From positions 1,850,144-1,914,143 of the forward strand of contig OY848924.1 in NCBI GenBank assembly GCA_963693285.1: 64,000 nt of DNA. The letters run 5' to 3'. Within the stretch, counting starts at the first letter, position 1, and each line of letters begins with the position of its first letter. Positions 50,201 to 57,659 of the stretch are shown here, piece by piece. Both the position numbers and the translations under genes were made by a program. This DNA comes from Xestospongia muta. Taxonomy: Eukaryota > Porifera > Demospongiae > Haplosclerida > Petrosiidae. The notes under the pieces are model-generated. The model was given only the letters and a program-made list of their open reading frames with translations, made no database searches and was not told where the DNA came from.

Positions 50201-52288
50201 ATGTTTATGATCATAAAATGTATAGTATAAAAACAGGTGTGCTCATTGAAGTACATATAGTACACAATAAATATTGTATAGAGGCTTTGTGGATTACGCT
50301 ACTGGTATCTACACAAAATATTACAATGTCTTAGTATGTTATTTATCAAAATTATTAGATGACAATGTCATCACATCATGACATCATATCAGTATAGCTC
50401 TATAGGATTTTTATGACAATCAAAATATTACACTTCACATAACACTGAGTATTATATGACTTATCATGAAAATATTATATTGTATCCACAAACTTGTCAT
50501 TATCAAATTAATGACAACAAAACTATCTATTACTAGTTAACAATCATTTATTATTATAAGGTAATAACTTACTACTTCATCCTGATAATTCACATTTGCC
50601 TTCTTTTGAATACTTTCTTTTACAATGTTTATTAGTCCTTTGTCTGCAGCTACTAACATAATTTCATTCTAATAAATCATAACAAGTAAATACAGATAAT
50701 ATGCATCATAATAAATACAACAGTATATACAAGTGTTGAGTTTAATTACATATAATTGTGACTAGTACAACAAACCACTAATTAATTTCCCAGTTCTTTA
50801 TATATACATGTATTCTTCTAATAATTATTGTATAAATGGTTGACACAAGTCTATCAGCTTTACTGAATACTTTGTCCTAAATCTCAAAGATGGCTACATA
50901 TTATTCTAAATGTACATGTAATGATAGGATCTCTATTAAAATGAATATTGTGTCTGTTAGATGAATAGCTCCTGGTATTGATGTGACATAAATCTTGGCT
51001 TCTAACAAGGTATATTATGTTAATAAAGTAACAAAGTATGCTTACTGTTTACTCCAATACATCATTAAAGTTAGTAGCATTATAGCTATAATTTAAAATA
51101 CAACACTTGTAATGATTGAATGTGGGTGTAGCTGCTATGAAACATAGTTGTTTAGTCAATCTGTGATAATTTCTTTCATAATTGTAATATGAAGGCAATT
51201 ATTAACACTGTATGCTGTACCTTAGTATTACATAATAAGCTTTAAACTAATGCTATAGTTAGTAGCTAGTAATAAGAAAAGTAGTATGGAGAAAACTAGA
51301 CATAAACTATATATGTATTGATATGTGTATTAGGACTTGGTAATAACTAGGAGACATTTTCATGCAGTATACAAGTATGTACATGTACATGATATCAATA
51401 TAACAAACAAGTATTCTAGTAATTATAAATATTGACCTCAACTACATACTATACTTGTATACACTTACATAATTAGGAGTAGCTCCTGCATTTTCAAGAA
51501 TATGTACGATTTTGTTGTGACCATTGATGTAAGCTATAGTATGAGGTGCTGTGACACATAATATATCCCAAATCACATCCTATATGAAAACAAAGACATT
51601 TTAATATATGAAATAAATACAATTACATATCTGTGTATACACAATACAAACACAGCTAAAAACAATTAATACTCACTAAATCTACATATTTTGATTTAAT
51701 TACTAAGTTAGTAAACACAAATAATAACAGACTAAATAATAAACTAATGAGATCTTACATCATGATAAAGACATTTGAAGTTTGCTCCATTCTGGAGTAA
51801 TTGCTTCACTTTTTCTGCATTTCCATCTCTGGAAGACTCCCAAAGTTCTCTGTACTATATAATAATATAACAAGTCATTACATTTAAAAATAGTAAATCA
51901 TACAAACTAATAAAACTATAGAACTAGTCAAAGACATAATACACAAAGTGACAATATTTTACGATAAATGATTTTTGATTATTGAATATCACTCTGAAAT
52001 AGTAGTCTTATCACTTGTTGATCAATATTGATATAGATATTGTGGTTGATATTCAAGGAAATACAGTAGTTATATTATAATAAAACTAGAACTAGACAAT
52101 AAAGGATACAACTAGTATTAACAATACCAGACACTAGTCTACTATAAGAGTACTCACTTACTACATCATCATATTTATCATATAACATGTAATGTATTGA
52201 TTGTACACTAACACATGTAGTATAATGGATTAGTTAATAATTTACTTACAATTTTTTTCTGCTCTCTCTCTAAACGTTGAGCTGCCAT
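19964..52288 (-). CDS. Ankyrin array - ROC - COR - Death - CARD protein (26 exons, about 1611 aa)
   Basis: All 26 exons were read directly, with GT-AG introns and compatible phases from ATG at 52286-52288 to the stop at 19964-19966. Order of the product: short N-terminus starting MAAQRLEREQ; about 18 ankyrin-type repeats (to about residue 586, plus one atypical repeat opening the large exon); ROC GTPase with P-loop GKTNAGKSS (about 678-686), DFAGH (about 736-740) and SHID in the G4 position (about 805); COR domain; linker; Death domain (about 1355-1440); linker; CARD-like domain (about 1512-1600). There is no signal peptide or membrane span, so it is probably cytosolic. The layout resembles DAPK1 without its kinase, with a CARD added. 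The first 19 exons join only in phase 0, so cassettes could be added or skipped without a frameshift. A signalling/immune scaffold role is inferred; the exact family is unknown. Confidence 0.88.
20476..20532. mobile_element. 43-bp palindromic insertion with a 7-bp direct repeat
   Basis: The hairpin 20483-20525 has about 20-bp arms, caggagc at the left end and gctcctg at the right, and a GC-rich centre. It is flanked by identical gttgatg copies at 20476-20482 and 20526-20532. It lies in an intron of the ROC gene between exons 25 and 26. The target-like duplication suggests a minimal inverted-repeat insertion. Confidence 0.75.
20580..20879 (-). CDS. Exons 24-25, linker between Death and CARD-like domains
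   Basis: Exons 20806-20879 (phase 1-0) and 20580-20649 (0-1) encode a polar linker (ESCTANTTEGYNTDKLPMQ; SSQELSNEPKEETLSSHSTH), presumably disordered. The phase switches in this part mean that, unlike the ankyrin exons, these cannot be shuffled freely. Confidence 0.78.
21223..21537 (-). CDS. Exon 23, Death domain
   Basis: 105 codons, phase 1-1. The fold signature is visible: LWRSIGNGLGVSFNVLQGLA (helices 1-2), EKLDQVIQKWLDM (helix 3), APVTWITILDVLKGP (the conserved TW--L) and KALAMKIYQSLKE (last helices). Death domains oligomerise with other Death domains in apoptotic and innate immune signalling. The position directly after ROC-COR is as in DAPK1. Confidence 0.82.
21590..22144 (-). CDS. Exons 20-22, linker after COR
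   Basis: Three small exons, 22069-22144 (phase 0-1), 21960-22019 (1-1) and 21590-21649 (1-1). They encode a Ser/Thr-rich, probably flexible linker (ISSRPIREEEIHHLSKDAFF, SSSTCDIS, TFTDDFTHFLML) leading into the Death domain. There is no recognisable fold. GT-AG sites and phases are all consistent. Confidence 0.8.
22194..24287 (-). CDS. Exon 19, ROC GTPase and COR domains
   Basis: 698 codons in one exon, phase 0-0. It opens with a last atypical ankyrin repeat (DGNTLLHSACSCGK, then a 20-residue insertion before KDTIQYLL). ROC follows, with GKTNAGKSS (exon residues about 92-100), a GIDYHS switch region (about 132-137), DFAGH (about 150-154, the DxxG/A switch-II motif) and GSHIDLL (about 217-223, in the NKxD position but lacking Asn/Lys). 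COR follows, with EKGLVLFLGGWLIINKKALL and GIMPVSTLAKLF-type blocks and a beta-rich second half. ROC-COR tandems bind GTP and dimerise in ROCO proteins such as LRRK2 and DAPK1. No kinase or LRR is present. Confidence 0.88.
25217..25318 (-). CDS. Exon 18, TPAH-type ankyrin cassette (last before ROC)
   Basis: 34 codons, phase 0-0: FGCTPAHLAAENGHTDIVKL then LIEVGQADVNTINN. Confidence 0.9.
26165..26266 (-). CDS. Exon 17, TPAH-type ankyrin cassette
   Basis: 34 codons, phase 0-0: RGHTPAHLAAEKGHADIVKL then LIEVVQADVNTKDI. Gly to Val in the loop (VVQAD) is unique among the copies. Confidence 0.9.
26556..27131. mobile_element. hAT-type MITE, 576 bp, with 8-bp TSD
   Basis: The ends are tagtgttgtaa and its complement ttacaacacta. 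The flanks are identical 8-bp aaacaagc copies (26548-26555 and 27132-27139). Other cassettes keep the empty site, for example gtaaacaagctaacac near 32438. The interior holds many copies of aacaataac(t)aaaac near both ends, typical subterminal repeats, and no transposase. It inserted after the cassettes had already duplicated. Confidence 0.9.
27555..28344 (+). mobile_element. Tc1/mariner-type relic with TA target site
   Basis: Inverted ends tactctgtctgag(tt) and (aa)ctcagacagagta are flanked by TA on each side; related cassettes show the intact gttagttcttgtg site. The 790-bp body retains a broken N-terminal transposase frame: VSHISIKRLRQERK (helix-turn-helix-like), then PTKRYRHSRHMLADDFDHEA and IRRKI, as in IS630/Tc1-type proteins of animals. 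Several stops are present and the DDE part is missing. Confidence 0.78.
28459..28563 (-). CDS. Exon 16, TPAH-type ankyrin cassette
   Basis: 35 codons, phase 0-0: DECTPAHLAAMNGHADTVKL then LIEVGQADVNTKDSI. Paired with exon 14 through a multi-kilobase duplication. Confidence 0.9.
30449..31181. promoter_or_regulatory. Cluster of X-box-like palindromes (intronic)
   Basis: Repeated motifs of the form gttgctat(a/g)g(c/t)aac: gttgctatggtgac at 30463, the perfect palindrome gttgctatagcaac at 30774, gttgctatggtaac at 31168, and several half or variant sites. The shape is close to the RFX-factor X-box (GTNRCC-N-RGYAAC). The cluster is copied at about 35360-35840 and 40060-41010. Function is unproven; it may equally be a repeat-derived motif. 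Confidence 0.35.
32055..32156 (-). CDS. Exon 15, TPAH-type ankyrin cassette
   Basis: 34 codons, phase 0-0: RRCTPAHYAAMNGHTDIVKL then LIEVGQADINTKDI. A mosaic of differences found in other cassettes (Tyr as in exons 9 and 10, Met-Asn as in exons 14 and 16). Confidence 0.9.
32860..33436 (+). mobile_element. Truncated duplicate of the Tc1-type relic
   Basis: This is nearly identical to 27555-28130, including the TA flank at the left, but it stops abruptly at about 33436, where cassette sequence (aaagaatagttgct) resumes. The right inverted end and part of the cassette are deleted. The copy arose by duplication of the host segment, not by a new insertion, because the flanking host DNA is duplicated too. 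Confidence 0.85.
33599..33694 (-). CDS. Exon 14, TPAH cassette with a 6-bp deletion
   Basis: 32 codons, phase 0-0: DECTHLAAMNGHADTVKLLI then EVGQADVNTKDI. Compared with exon 16 it lacks the two codons for PA, so the signature TPAH becomes TH. The frame is kept, but the tight turn at the start of the inner helix should be altered. Confidence 0.88.
36658..36759 (-). CDS. Exon 13, TPAH-type ankyrin cassette
   Basis: 34 codons, phase 0-0: NGCTPAHLAAENGHADIVKL then LIEVGQADVNTKDI. Closest to a consensus of the cassette family. Confidence 0.9.
37793..38400. repeat. Start of duplicated ankyrin block B (partner 44990-45460)
   Basis: Beginning aagttttccttagt at about 37796, this stretch parallels 44997-45450 (ttgttatgatctcagtaccc, caatcatgtcaatcaattgt, and so on) up to exon 12/exon 7. 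The junction with the last TPAH cassette is sharp (after ggtccaatgat near 37794), marking where block B was cut and cassettes were joined. Confidence 0.82.
38423..38524 (-). CDS. Exon 12, divergent ankyrin repeat (block B)
   Basis: 34 codons, phase 0-0, with LLLTSAENGDMHNVNVALTS and GANVNVHGG. Paralogue of exon 7; donor gttagt in both. Confidence 0.85.
38657..38755 (-). CDS. Exon 11, ankyrin repeat (block B)
   Basis: 33 codons, phase 0-0, with SPLHIAHWYGHDNIVKLLCS and FGGDMDQVRN. Paralogue of exon 6. Confidence 0.88.
38756..41900. other. Intron between exons 10 and 11
   Basis: 38760-39480 parallels 48010-48480 of block A. From about 39480 to 41060 it carries a diverged copy of the non-coding segment seen at 29.9-31.2 kb, including the gttgctat cluster. 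From 41060 the TPAH cassette upstream sequence begins (caaatgaatttcgaacaaat). No additional exon was found. Confidence 0.6.
41901..42002 (-). CDS. Exon 10, TPAH-type ankyrin cassette
   Basis: 34 codons, phase 0-0: LGRTPAHYAAKNGHADIVKF then LIEVGQADVNTIDN. Its end (TIDN) resembles that of exon 18 (TINN) and not its near twin exon 9, which suggests gene conversion or unequal crossover. Confidence 0.9.
43078..43182 (-). CDS. Exon 9, TPAH-type ankyrin cassette
   Basis: 35 codons, phase 0-0: LGRTPAHYAAKNGHADIVKF then LIEVGQADVNTKDSI. Identical to exon 10 except for its C-terminal codons, so the two are a very recent duplicate pair (spacing 1177 bp). Confidence 0.9.
43577..43675 (-). CDS. Exon 8, ankyrin repeat (block B)
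   Basis: 33 codons, phase 0-0, with SALHYASSRGHIEIIQLLLR and ADPNICDK. Near copy of exon 5. In block B this exon is separated from its original partners (exons 11 and 12) by two inserted TPAH cassettes. Confidence 0.88.
44801..45142 (+). CDS. Possible nested plus-strand ORF, 113 aa, one membrane span
   Basis: The ORF lies in the intron between exons 7 and 8, opposite to the host gene. It has a strongly hydrophobic stretch (IFVALGLITILLMMFLL, about residues 37-53) and then a polar tail (QRKYINLLFNHVNQLSQNVD, then LLLETEYRVYLYLMT). The tail is preserved in frame in the paralogous copy at about 38001-38082, with only two or three substitutions, although the rest of that copy is interrupted. There is no family match and no splice evidence. 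It could be chance conservation from recent duplication. Confidence 0.25.
   Translation: MICIYKYYTNVFLTTHIPLEFVLANLNYSTSPHITYIFVALGLITILLMMFLLDTYPVIEYTKKVEAFLSINCYDLSTQRKYINLLFNHVNQLSQNVDLLLETEYRVYLYLMT
45474..45575 (-). CDS. Exon 7, divergent ankyrin repeat (block A)
   Basis: 34 codons, phase 0-0, with LLLTSARNGDMHNVNVALAS and GANVNVDDD. Paralogue of exon 12 (38423-38524). The intron on its 5' side (+ strand 45576-47908) holds a complete hAT-type element. Confidence 0.85.
45621..47809 (+). mobile_element. hAT transposon, 2189 bp, with TSD and empty-site paralogue
   Basis: The left end tagtgttgcactgata and right end (complement) ttgtgttccaccaata are imperfect inverted repeats. The flanks are identical 8-bp acccacat copies at 45613-45620 and 47810-47817. 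The duplicated host segment near 38567 has the site once and uninterrupted (gtacccacatataattagg). The element sits in an intron of the ankyrin/ROC gene, opposite strand. Its transposase gene is broken. Confidence 0.93.
45815..47620 (+). pseudogene. hAT transposase, broken
   Basis: In order: a BED-type zinc finger (CLFCDC then WQHFETKH, about 45909-45996) with a stop inside; a helical region; the RNase-H core in an open frame at 46239-46811, with LSITTDIWSS (first Asp), RDNGSNFVAGLRD (second Asp) and ISCLAYTLQLIVKD; a stop at 46809-46811; a further open part to 47156 (WLLSEKAVKILQVYEE); and the C-terminal dimerisation block LASVASERLFSSASD at about 47523-47567. It is a ZBED/hAT type like those of many animals. 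Several stops and frame changes make it inactive. Confidence 0.88.
47909..48007 (-). CDS. Exon 6, ankyrin repeat (block A)
   Basis: 33 codons, phase 0-0, with SPLHLAHWYGHNKIVKLLCS and FGGDMDQVRN. Paralogue of exon 11 (38657-38755). Confidence 0.88.
48008..48865. other. Intron between exons 5 and 6
   Basis: AT-rich. 48010-48480 is the counterpart of 38760-39200. A plus-strand frame at 48156-48347 is open here but interrupted in that counterpart, which argues against a gene. Direct-repeat-like TA/catgta tracts lie at 48720-48830. Confidence 0.5.
48866..48964 (-). CDS. Exon 5, ankyrin repeat (block A, 'DHQ' type)
   Basis: 33 codons, phase 0-0, with SLHYASSARHIEIVQLLLRA and ADPNICDK. Paralogue of exon 8 (43577-43675) with few changes. 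Donor is the variant gtttgt in both copies. Confidence 0.88.
49190..50130. repeat. Internal duplication in the intron between exons 4 and 5
   Basis: 49190-49385 is repeated at about 49943-50130 (shared landmarks gtagccaagctttgcttatg and tgatatgtacaattaccatg). Material between them resembles the intron after exon 8, including tttctaatata and ttcataattaattttac near 43860-43960 and 49395-49490. It is a relic of a further copy of block A/B sequence. Confidence 0.75.
49886..49937 (-). pseudogene. Remnant of a 'DHQ'-type ankyrin exon
   Basis: The last 12 or so codons of an exon like exon 5 survive next to the same variant donor: LTANSDPNICNK before gtttgt, compared with LRAKADPNICDK in exons 5 and 8. 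The 5' part and acceptor are gone. Confidence 0.7.
50573..50668 (-). CDS. Exon 4, divergent ankyrin repeat
   Basis: 32 codons, phase 0-0, with MLVAADKGLINIVKESIQKK and then ANVNYQDE. The TPLH motif is lost, but the helix pair and the ANVN turn remain. Confidence 0.82.
50669..51468. other. Intron between exons 3 and 4
   Basis: AT-rich, with no exon-like segment or clear repeat. Confidence 0.5.
51469..51579 (-). CDS. Exon 3, ankyrin repeat
   Basis: 37 codons, phase 0-0, with TAPHTIAYINGHNKIVHILE and then NAGATPNY. The TPLH position is APHT, and the outer helix is canonical. Confidence 0.85.
51759..51854 (-). CDS. Exon 2, ankyrin-like repeat
   Basis: 32 codons, phase 0-0, containing ELWESSRDGNAEKVKQLLQN and then GANF. 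This is a typical first (capping) ankyrin repeat. Donor gtaaga; acceptor atatag. Confidence 0.85.
52250..52288 (-). CDS. Exon 1, start codon
   Basis: Thirteen codons from ATG (MAAQRLEREQKKI), ending at donor gtaagt in phase 0. The charged helix has no targeting signal. Chosen as the start because it is the first Met of an exon that joins in frame to the ankyrin exons, and the sequence upstream looks untranslated (GC-rich hairpin). Confidence 0.75.
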
Positions 52289-52335
52289 TGTCAGCCACCA
52301 GGGGCTGGCAGCCCTTGGCTGGTACTGTTAAGTTG
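52289..52335 (-). promoter_or_regulatory. GC-rich hairpin just upstream of the start codon
   Basis: Immediately 5' of the ATG on the minus strand, ccaggggctgg and cagcccttggctggt form an imperfect stem in what should be the 5' leader. It stands out from the AT-rich surroundings. A role in translation is possible but unproven. No TATA box is clear upstream. Confidence 0.4.
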
Positions 52336-54393
52336 ATCTAGTTCTATAATAGAACATTAGATATCAATGTATATATATCAGTTATACTATAATGTATTAT
52401 ATATATCACTTTATATAACAAAGAGAACAAATTGTGTTTTTTCATTTATCGTTGAATTAAAATCACATAAAACATGATCATGACAACAATTCAATATCAT
52501 CTCATGAGATCAAGTACAGCAATAAATAGTTTCTTTTTCTAGATGACGCTTCATAACTGATATGTCAGAGCGAGCTGCACTTTTGTCTTGTCAATAGGAT
52601 AATTTGACAATGTACGTACGTCATTCCGTAATACTCTAATTTAGCGTTAAATAATTCTAGAATAAATGAAAATTCTGAAGATTACGGTTTGCTTCAGGTG
52701 CAACAAAAATGGGTGCGTAAAGGCTATGTCTGCAGTAAAAGTGGACAATATGTACCAGCTGCTTGCCAAGCCGTCTTAGTTCCTGTGGTAACACGCAAAT
52801 ATCTGCCTCTAGTGTTTTTCAGTTATAAGAGACAAGGTACACAGTCATACAGAGATATATATTTGGTGATATTACTAATGGAGCACCATACAGTTTTATG
52901 ACGATCTAATGCATTAATGGCGCTGGACTATGACATCTTAAAAAACTACAGATGTATGGCTTATTCTAACACATTAGAGTGTATAGTTTTAGGATTTGGA
53001 GATAAGGATTGGTTTAATGACAAGTTATTGTGGCAAGTTTTCTTATAGAATCTGCAAATATATAATATCTGCTGCTATAGTTTAGTTTAGGTCTAGTCAG
53101 TGAACTATAGGGATACAAATTAACATTTAACATTTAAGTTTGATGTGCTAGAGATCAAAATATGCTAACTTAGTCTGTCCCACTGAACTTGTTACATTAG
53201 ACACCTCTGGTCTGCAATATTTGACATATAAATCACATACTACATTATCTTGGTGCATGTTTACAACCTATGAATAAACAACTGCAACATGAAAATATAT
53301 TCAGTAGTTCCTATGCAATTTTTGACATGAGTTAACAAATTTAAAGATGTTAGACCTATGCATGTGCCACCGCATGATTACCTTCTAGAGAGTATTTCTT
53401 TAAACAAGAACTACACTGACAAAACCATTCACTTACCTACCACTGGGAGGATGGTCTGATTACAATAGAAGCATCTGTATGCAGACACATACATGTATAT
53501 ATGTATATCATAATATTATAATCTATATTTTTGTCTAAGTAGCAATGTAGTTATCAGTAACAAATAAAGAAATATTGCCTTCTTTACTTACATCAATTAG
53601 ATCACACTCTTCAATTCAAAGTCTTCTTTGTCAAAAGTATTTTGTGTGTGGTGTAGAATTTATCATCACATGATGGCATGATGCAGTGTGGGTGGGACAT
53701 AAATGGGTTTCGAAATACTCACTCATTTACATAACAATACAAGTGAATATATTCATAATTTTAACAATGAAATAGTATCACCTGGTGTTAATAGCCACAC
53801 TAATACTTGTATGGTAGGGATAGCCTCCCTATGGAGGTCTCACAAACACATGCATCATAATATAAACCATCTTAATAGTTATACAGTTACCTAAGATATT
53901 GTCAAGACTAATAGTTTAGTATTGATGTCTTTGAACATATAACATACTTTATTTTCCTTTAAAAATGAAAAGGATTAATATAAAATTACATAAAAATAAT
54001 TAAGATCTGTTTGAATTGGCAAACTATAATTTCAGAACATATTAATTCAAAAAGAAGTGTTATTTGGTACATCCATAGAGAATATTAATAACATCCATCC
54101 GTCGTGTTTTCTGTAAACTCAATAAAATGTTTAGCAAATAATAATGAAAAAAATACAATTACTGAATTAATCACTGATCACAATTTCATTAATTGAGCTT
54201 CTTTGTCATCTTTATTATTACTATTATTAGAGAGCAAGATAGTATAACAAAATGAACAAAAGAAGATAAAAAGAGATTTATTATGTATGGTTGTGATACT
54301 TAACAACACTCACAAGACATTTCATAGTAAAACAAGCAGCATATGATCTCTGTTAGTTATAGCCATAAATGATAACCTTTGAAAATTTAGACG

Positions 54394-54397
<4 letters not shown>

Positions 54398-54454
<57 letters not shown>

Positions 54455-54456
54455 AA
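54398..54456. repeat. (AT)n followed by (GA)n microsatellite
   Basis: About 40 bp of alternating AT followed directly by a short GA run. Confidence 0.97.
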
Positions 54457-56619
54457 GAAATTAATAACTAATTTAGTTGTGTTTATAATCACAATCTATG
54501 CATGATCACTCACACACATCATTCTAATGTTTGCCAGAATATTATGTGATACTGTCACAAAGTCATAGATAAGATTTTAAAATATCAAAAAGCTGTAGGT
54601 TAGACTTTTCCTCTTTTCTCTTTGACAAACATAAATTCTTTCCTTTATATAAATCACAGACATTTATATATGTCAGGGCTACATAATAAAGAAACGTACT
54701 AAATTTTACACAAACAAAGGCTAAGGGTCACTTTTACCAAATGAAATACTATGTATTTACAAAGAACTCTTCTATACATAATAGCAATAAAATACTATTC
54801 TCAGTTTAGTGTCAGGTAAGACCTACCACCCATTTGGGACTAAAACAATATGTTTTTTAAAATTCATAGAAATAAGATTAAATTTTGTTACTTTGAGCGC
54901 TAAAGACCACACAGCCGGAAGATGCACTGGGATATACCATTGATTTTTAATAAGATGGTTCTGTTTGCTTACATGTAAATGTGGTCTATAAGTTGTACAA
55001 TTAATTATAGGGTTTTTCAACTTGACAATCATTGCATTGTTCCATACAAGTCATGTTAATTGTTCTATTAACAATAGCAACTATAATAGCTACAACTTAC
55101 TAAATATTACAATTAAGTGTTATTACTTTTCTAAAAGCTTTATCACAACCTTTATGACTTTTGTAATGATACAATGGAATAACCTTATCTTTGCAACATT
55201 AATGTTCCAAACACAAATTTGATTAAAACATTGTTAATTCTCACCTGCAACTCTGATTGGACAAAGGTTACAGTACTTGCTCTGAGTCCATCTGTCTGTT
55301 AAGTTCTTGTATCCACACATATTTGACAGATAATAACATATCATGTGATTATTGTTATTTGCGTGTTCTTTATCATTTGACTGAGCTATGTTGTGTTACA
55401 ACTTCAAGTAACTTAATACATATCCTTAAAGAATTATTAGTATCAAGAAACAAAACTGTTTATGTCACATTTAATGTAGGTGCCATCATAGTGTGCATAT
55501 TTGCATAGATATAATGATATTGTGTAGTTTTAACAACCTTTGTTGCCTATTTTATTAAGCATGTATTCATGTCATGGTAATGATCAGTGGGATATCTCAT
55601 TAATTATGAGGTGACAATTAGTCCTTATAAAATGATTGTATATGGAGAACACATGTAAATATCAGGCTCATGATCACATATGGCAAGAGTAACATAAATC
55701 ATGACTGCTCTTTTTCTAAACTAGACAAAGCTGTTGCTTGCTAGTGTCAGTAATAAATATAGCAATAAAATGTATATTAAAGCTATATACAGTATGTACC
55801 ATATTCGAGTCAAGAAGTTATCCTTTCTATATGAATCTCTATTTGGTTTGCTGATGTCTAAAGTGAATTCTTATTCTTTTCTTGCCTAGCAGCAGATATT
55901 AAATACACACCTTTCATTTTTTGTACAAATGTTTCTTTAAAGATGCTCCTTTCTTCACTAACTTTTATTTTTACTAAATACCTGTTAGCTTTAGTCATGG
56001 TATGAAAAGAAATCCTCTTTTGTGTAGTCTACATGTACAAGAGAATAGCAACATTATTGTTGTACTGACATGTTTAATAAGTGACTTGATTTATATTATA
56101 TTCTGTGTCTAAGAGACTCTAACTCCTACGGCTAAACTCATAGAAGTCAACATTAATTAAACAATAATATTATTAGCAACTATCTGTGTGTTCTTGTACA
56201 TTGTATAAATTTATTTCAACATACCACGTGTCTCTCAATTCAAATTGATCATTTCATCTTTTCTTCAAGATGAGAGTAAATGACTACTTGCTCTTTGATG
56301 TGTTTGTCAAAATAGTCAGACAGATTTTCAACTAGTGATTCATTAAAACAATTGGCCTTTGTCTTATTTTCCCCATCTACTGAATTATGTCAAAAGAAGC
56401 CAGTAGAAATTTATATCTGATCTTCATAATGTACTCTGAAAATATACACACACAATAGATAAATATATGTATATTTTAAAATTTAAGTCAGTTGCATTTG
56501 TTTTTCCAGTTGCAATGAAAACTACAATGTATAAGTGCAGTTGAGAGGATGAGTTGTTTATTGGCAGTGAAATTTTTAGGTAAGTTTCATTTGTATTTTT
56601 AGCTAAATCATTGCATTAA

Positions 56620-56745
56620 CTTTACTTACTTTCGTTTCATGTAGATATCACTCGTCTTGACAATGTCACTGAGAGAGAAAAAAATCTGGCAAGTTTGTAT
56701 TTGAGAGGTGGGGTTTATAAAGATAATTAAAGGTGGAGCTTATGA
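56620..56745 (+). repeat. Dispersed repeat, copy 2 (partner at 15350-15490)
   Basis: Shares gtagatatcactc, ttgacaatgtcactgagaga and aagtttgtatttgagaggtg with copy 1, and then diverges after ggagctta. No GGPPS-like exon follows here. Confidence 0.8.
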
Positions 56746-57558
56746 TCTTGAAAGAAAAATGAAGACATCCATGTGCAGCCCTAAAGGAGAGATGAGCCAA
56801 CTGGACCTCGTGTGTCAATATTGCTAGTTTTAATTCAATATAAACCCAAGGAAGAGATTTTGTATTAGAATTAACTAACATTTGGCGTCATCAAGACACA
56901 ATAAGCTGATAAACAGTTACTGAAATAACAACTAATATCTACTTAGATAATGTACAGTATATAACATTACATTGTGTATTTGTTTGGATGATTAATTTCA
57001 CATTAAATTGTAGCACTCTTTTTTAATACTGTAGACATGAAATTTGAAATGTTTCATTGACTATGTCTGTACTACTAAAATTAGTGTTACAAATTGTTGT
57101 GAAATTAATTTGTGACATTAACTCTATAGTCTATGATTTGTTCTTAAAAAACGAGTTTATTCCTATGAGTACTACTAGTAATCTTATTCATAATATGACT
57201 TGTTAGGAAATAACTATGTTAGACAACTTGGAATTTAATCCTGTAGTAGTAATGAGGACACCTCTATATTATGGCTGTGGTCTTATATTGTCCATAATAC
57301 AGTAGTGTTATTTTACACTGTAGTATGTTATATTGGTATGCAAACTTTTGCTGAAATTAAGCTGAGGTTTTTAATGCATTATTTTTAGTATGTAGGCAAA
57401 AATGTACAATTTAAATAAGTAATGAGAGAGACAAAGGGAAAGAGGTGAAAGAAATGTGCCTCTAATTACTTCAACTATTATTACAAATGTTGGCATATAA
57501 GCTCCCTTTAAGCTGTCTAGTAACTACTTTATATATTTAACATTTTTTCTCATTTTAG

Positions 57559-57659
57559 GACTACTTATATCAGATATTTTTGGAAGCATTCTAATGACAT
57601 TATCCATTGTGACTTGAAGCCACAAAATATTCTCGTCAGTCAAGGAGTTAGCTGTACAA
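57559..57659 (+). pseudogene. Isolated protein-kinase catalytic-loop exon
   Basis: Bounded by cattttag and gtaaaac, the exon encodes HSNDIIHCDLKPQNILVSQG. This is the catalytic loop of a Ser/Thr-type kinase with HCD in place of HRD (Asp and the DLKPxN set intact), as in several RIPK/DYRK/NEK-type and sponge kinases. The segment before it (YFWKH, where Y-LH is usual) looks altered. No exon for the Gly-rich loop, the Lys or the DFG motif was found within several kb on either side, so I treat it as an orphan or decayed exon. Confidence 0.55.

Larger units (their letters stand above)
52336..57540. other. Intergenic stretch, no convincing gene
   Basis: AT-rich. Frames at 52689-52901, 53703-53894, 55022-55222 and 55257-55508 show no domain, splice context or codon pattern I trust. 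It contains an (AT)n/(GA)n microsatellite (54398-54456) and one copy of a dispersed repeat (56620-56745). Confidence 0.5.
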
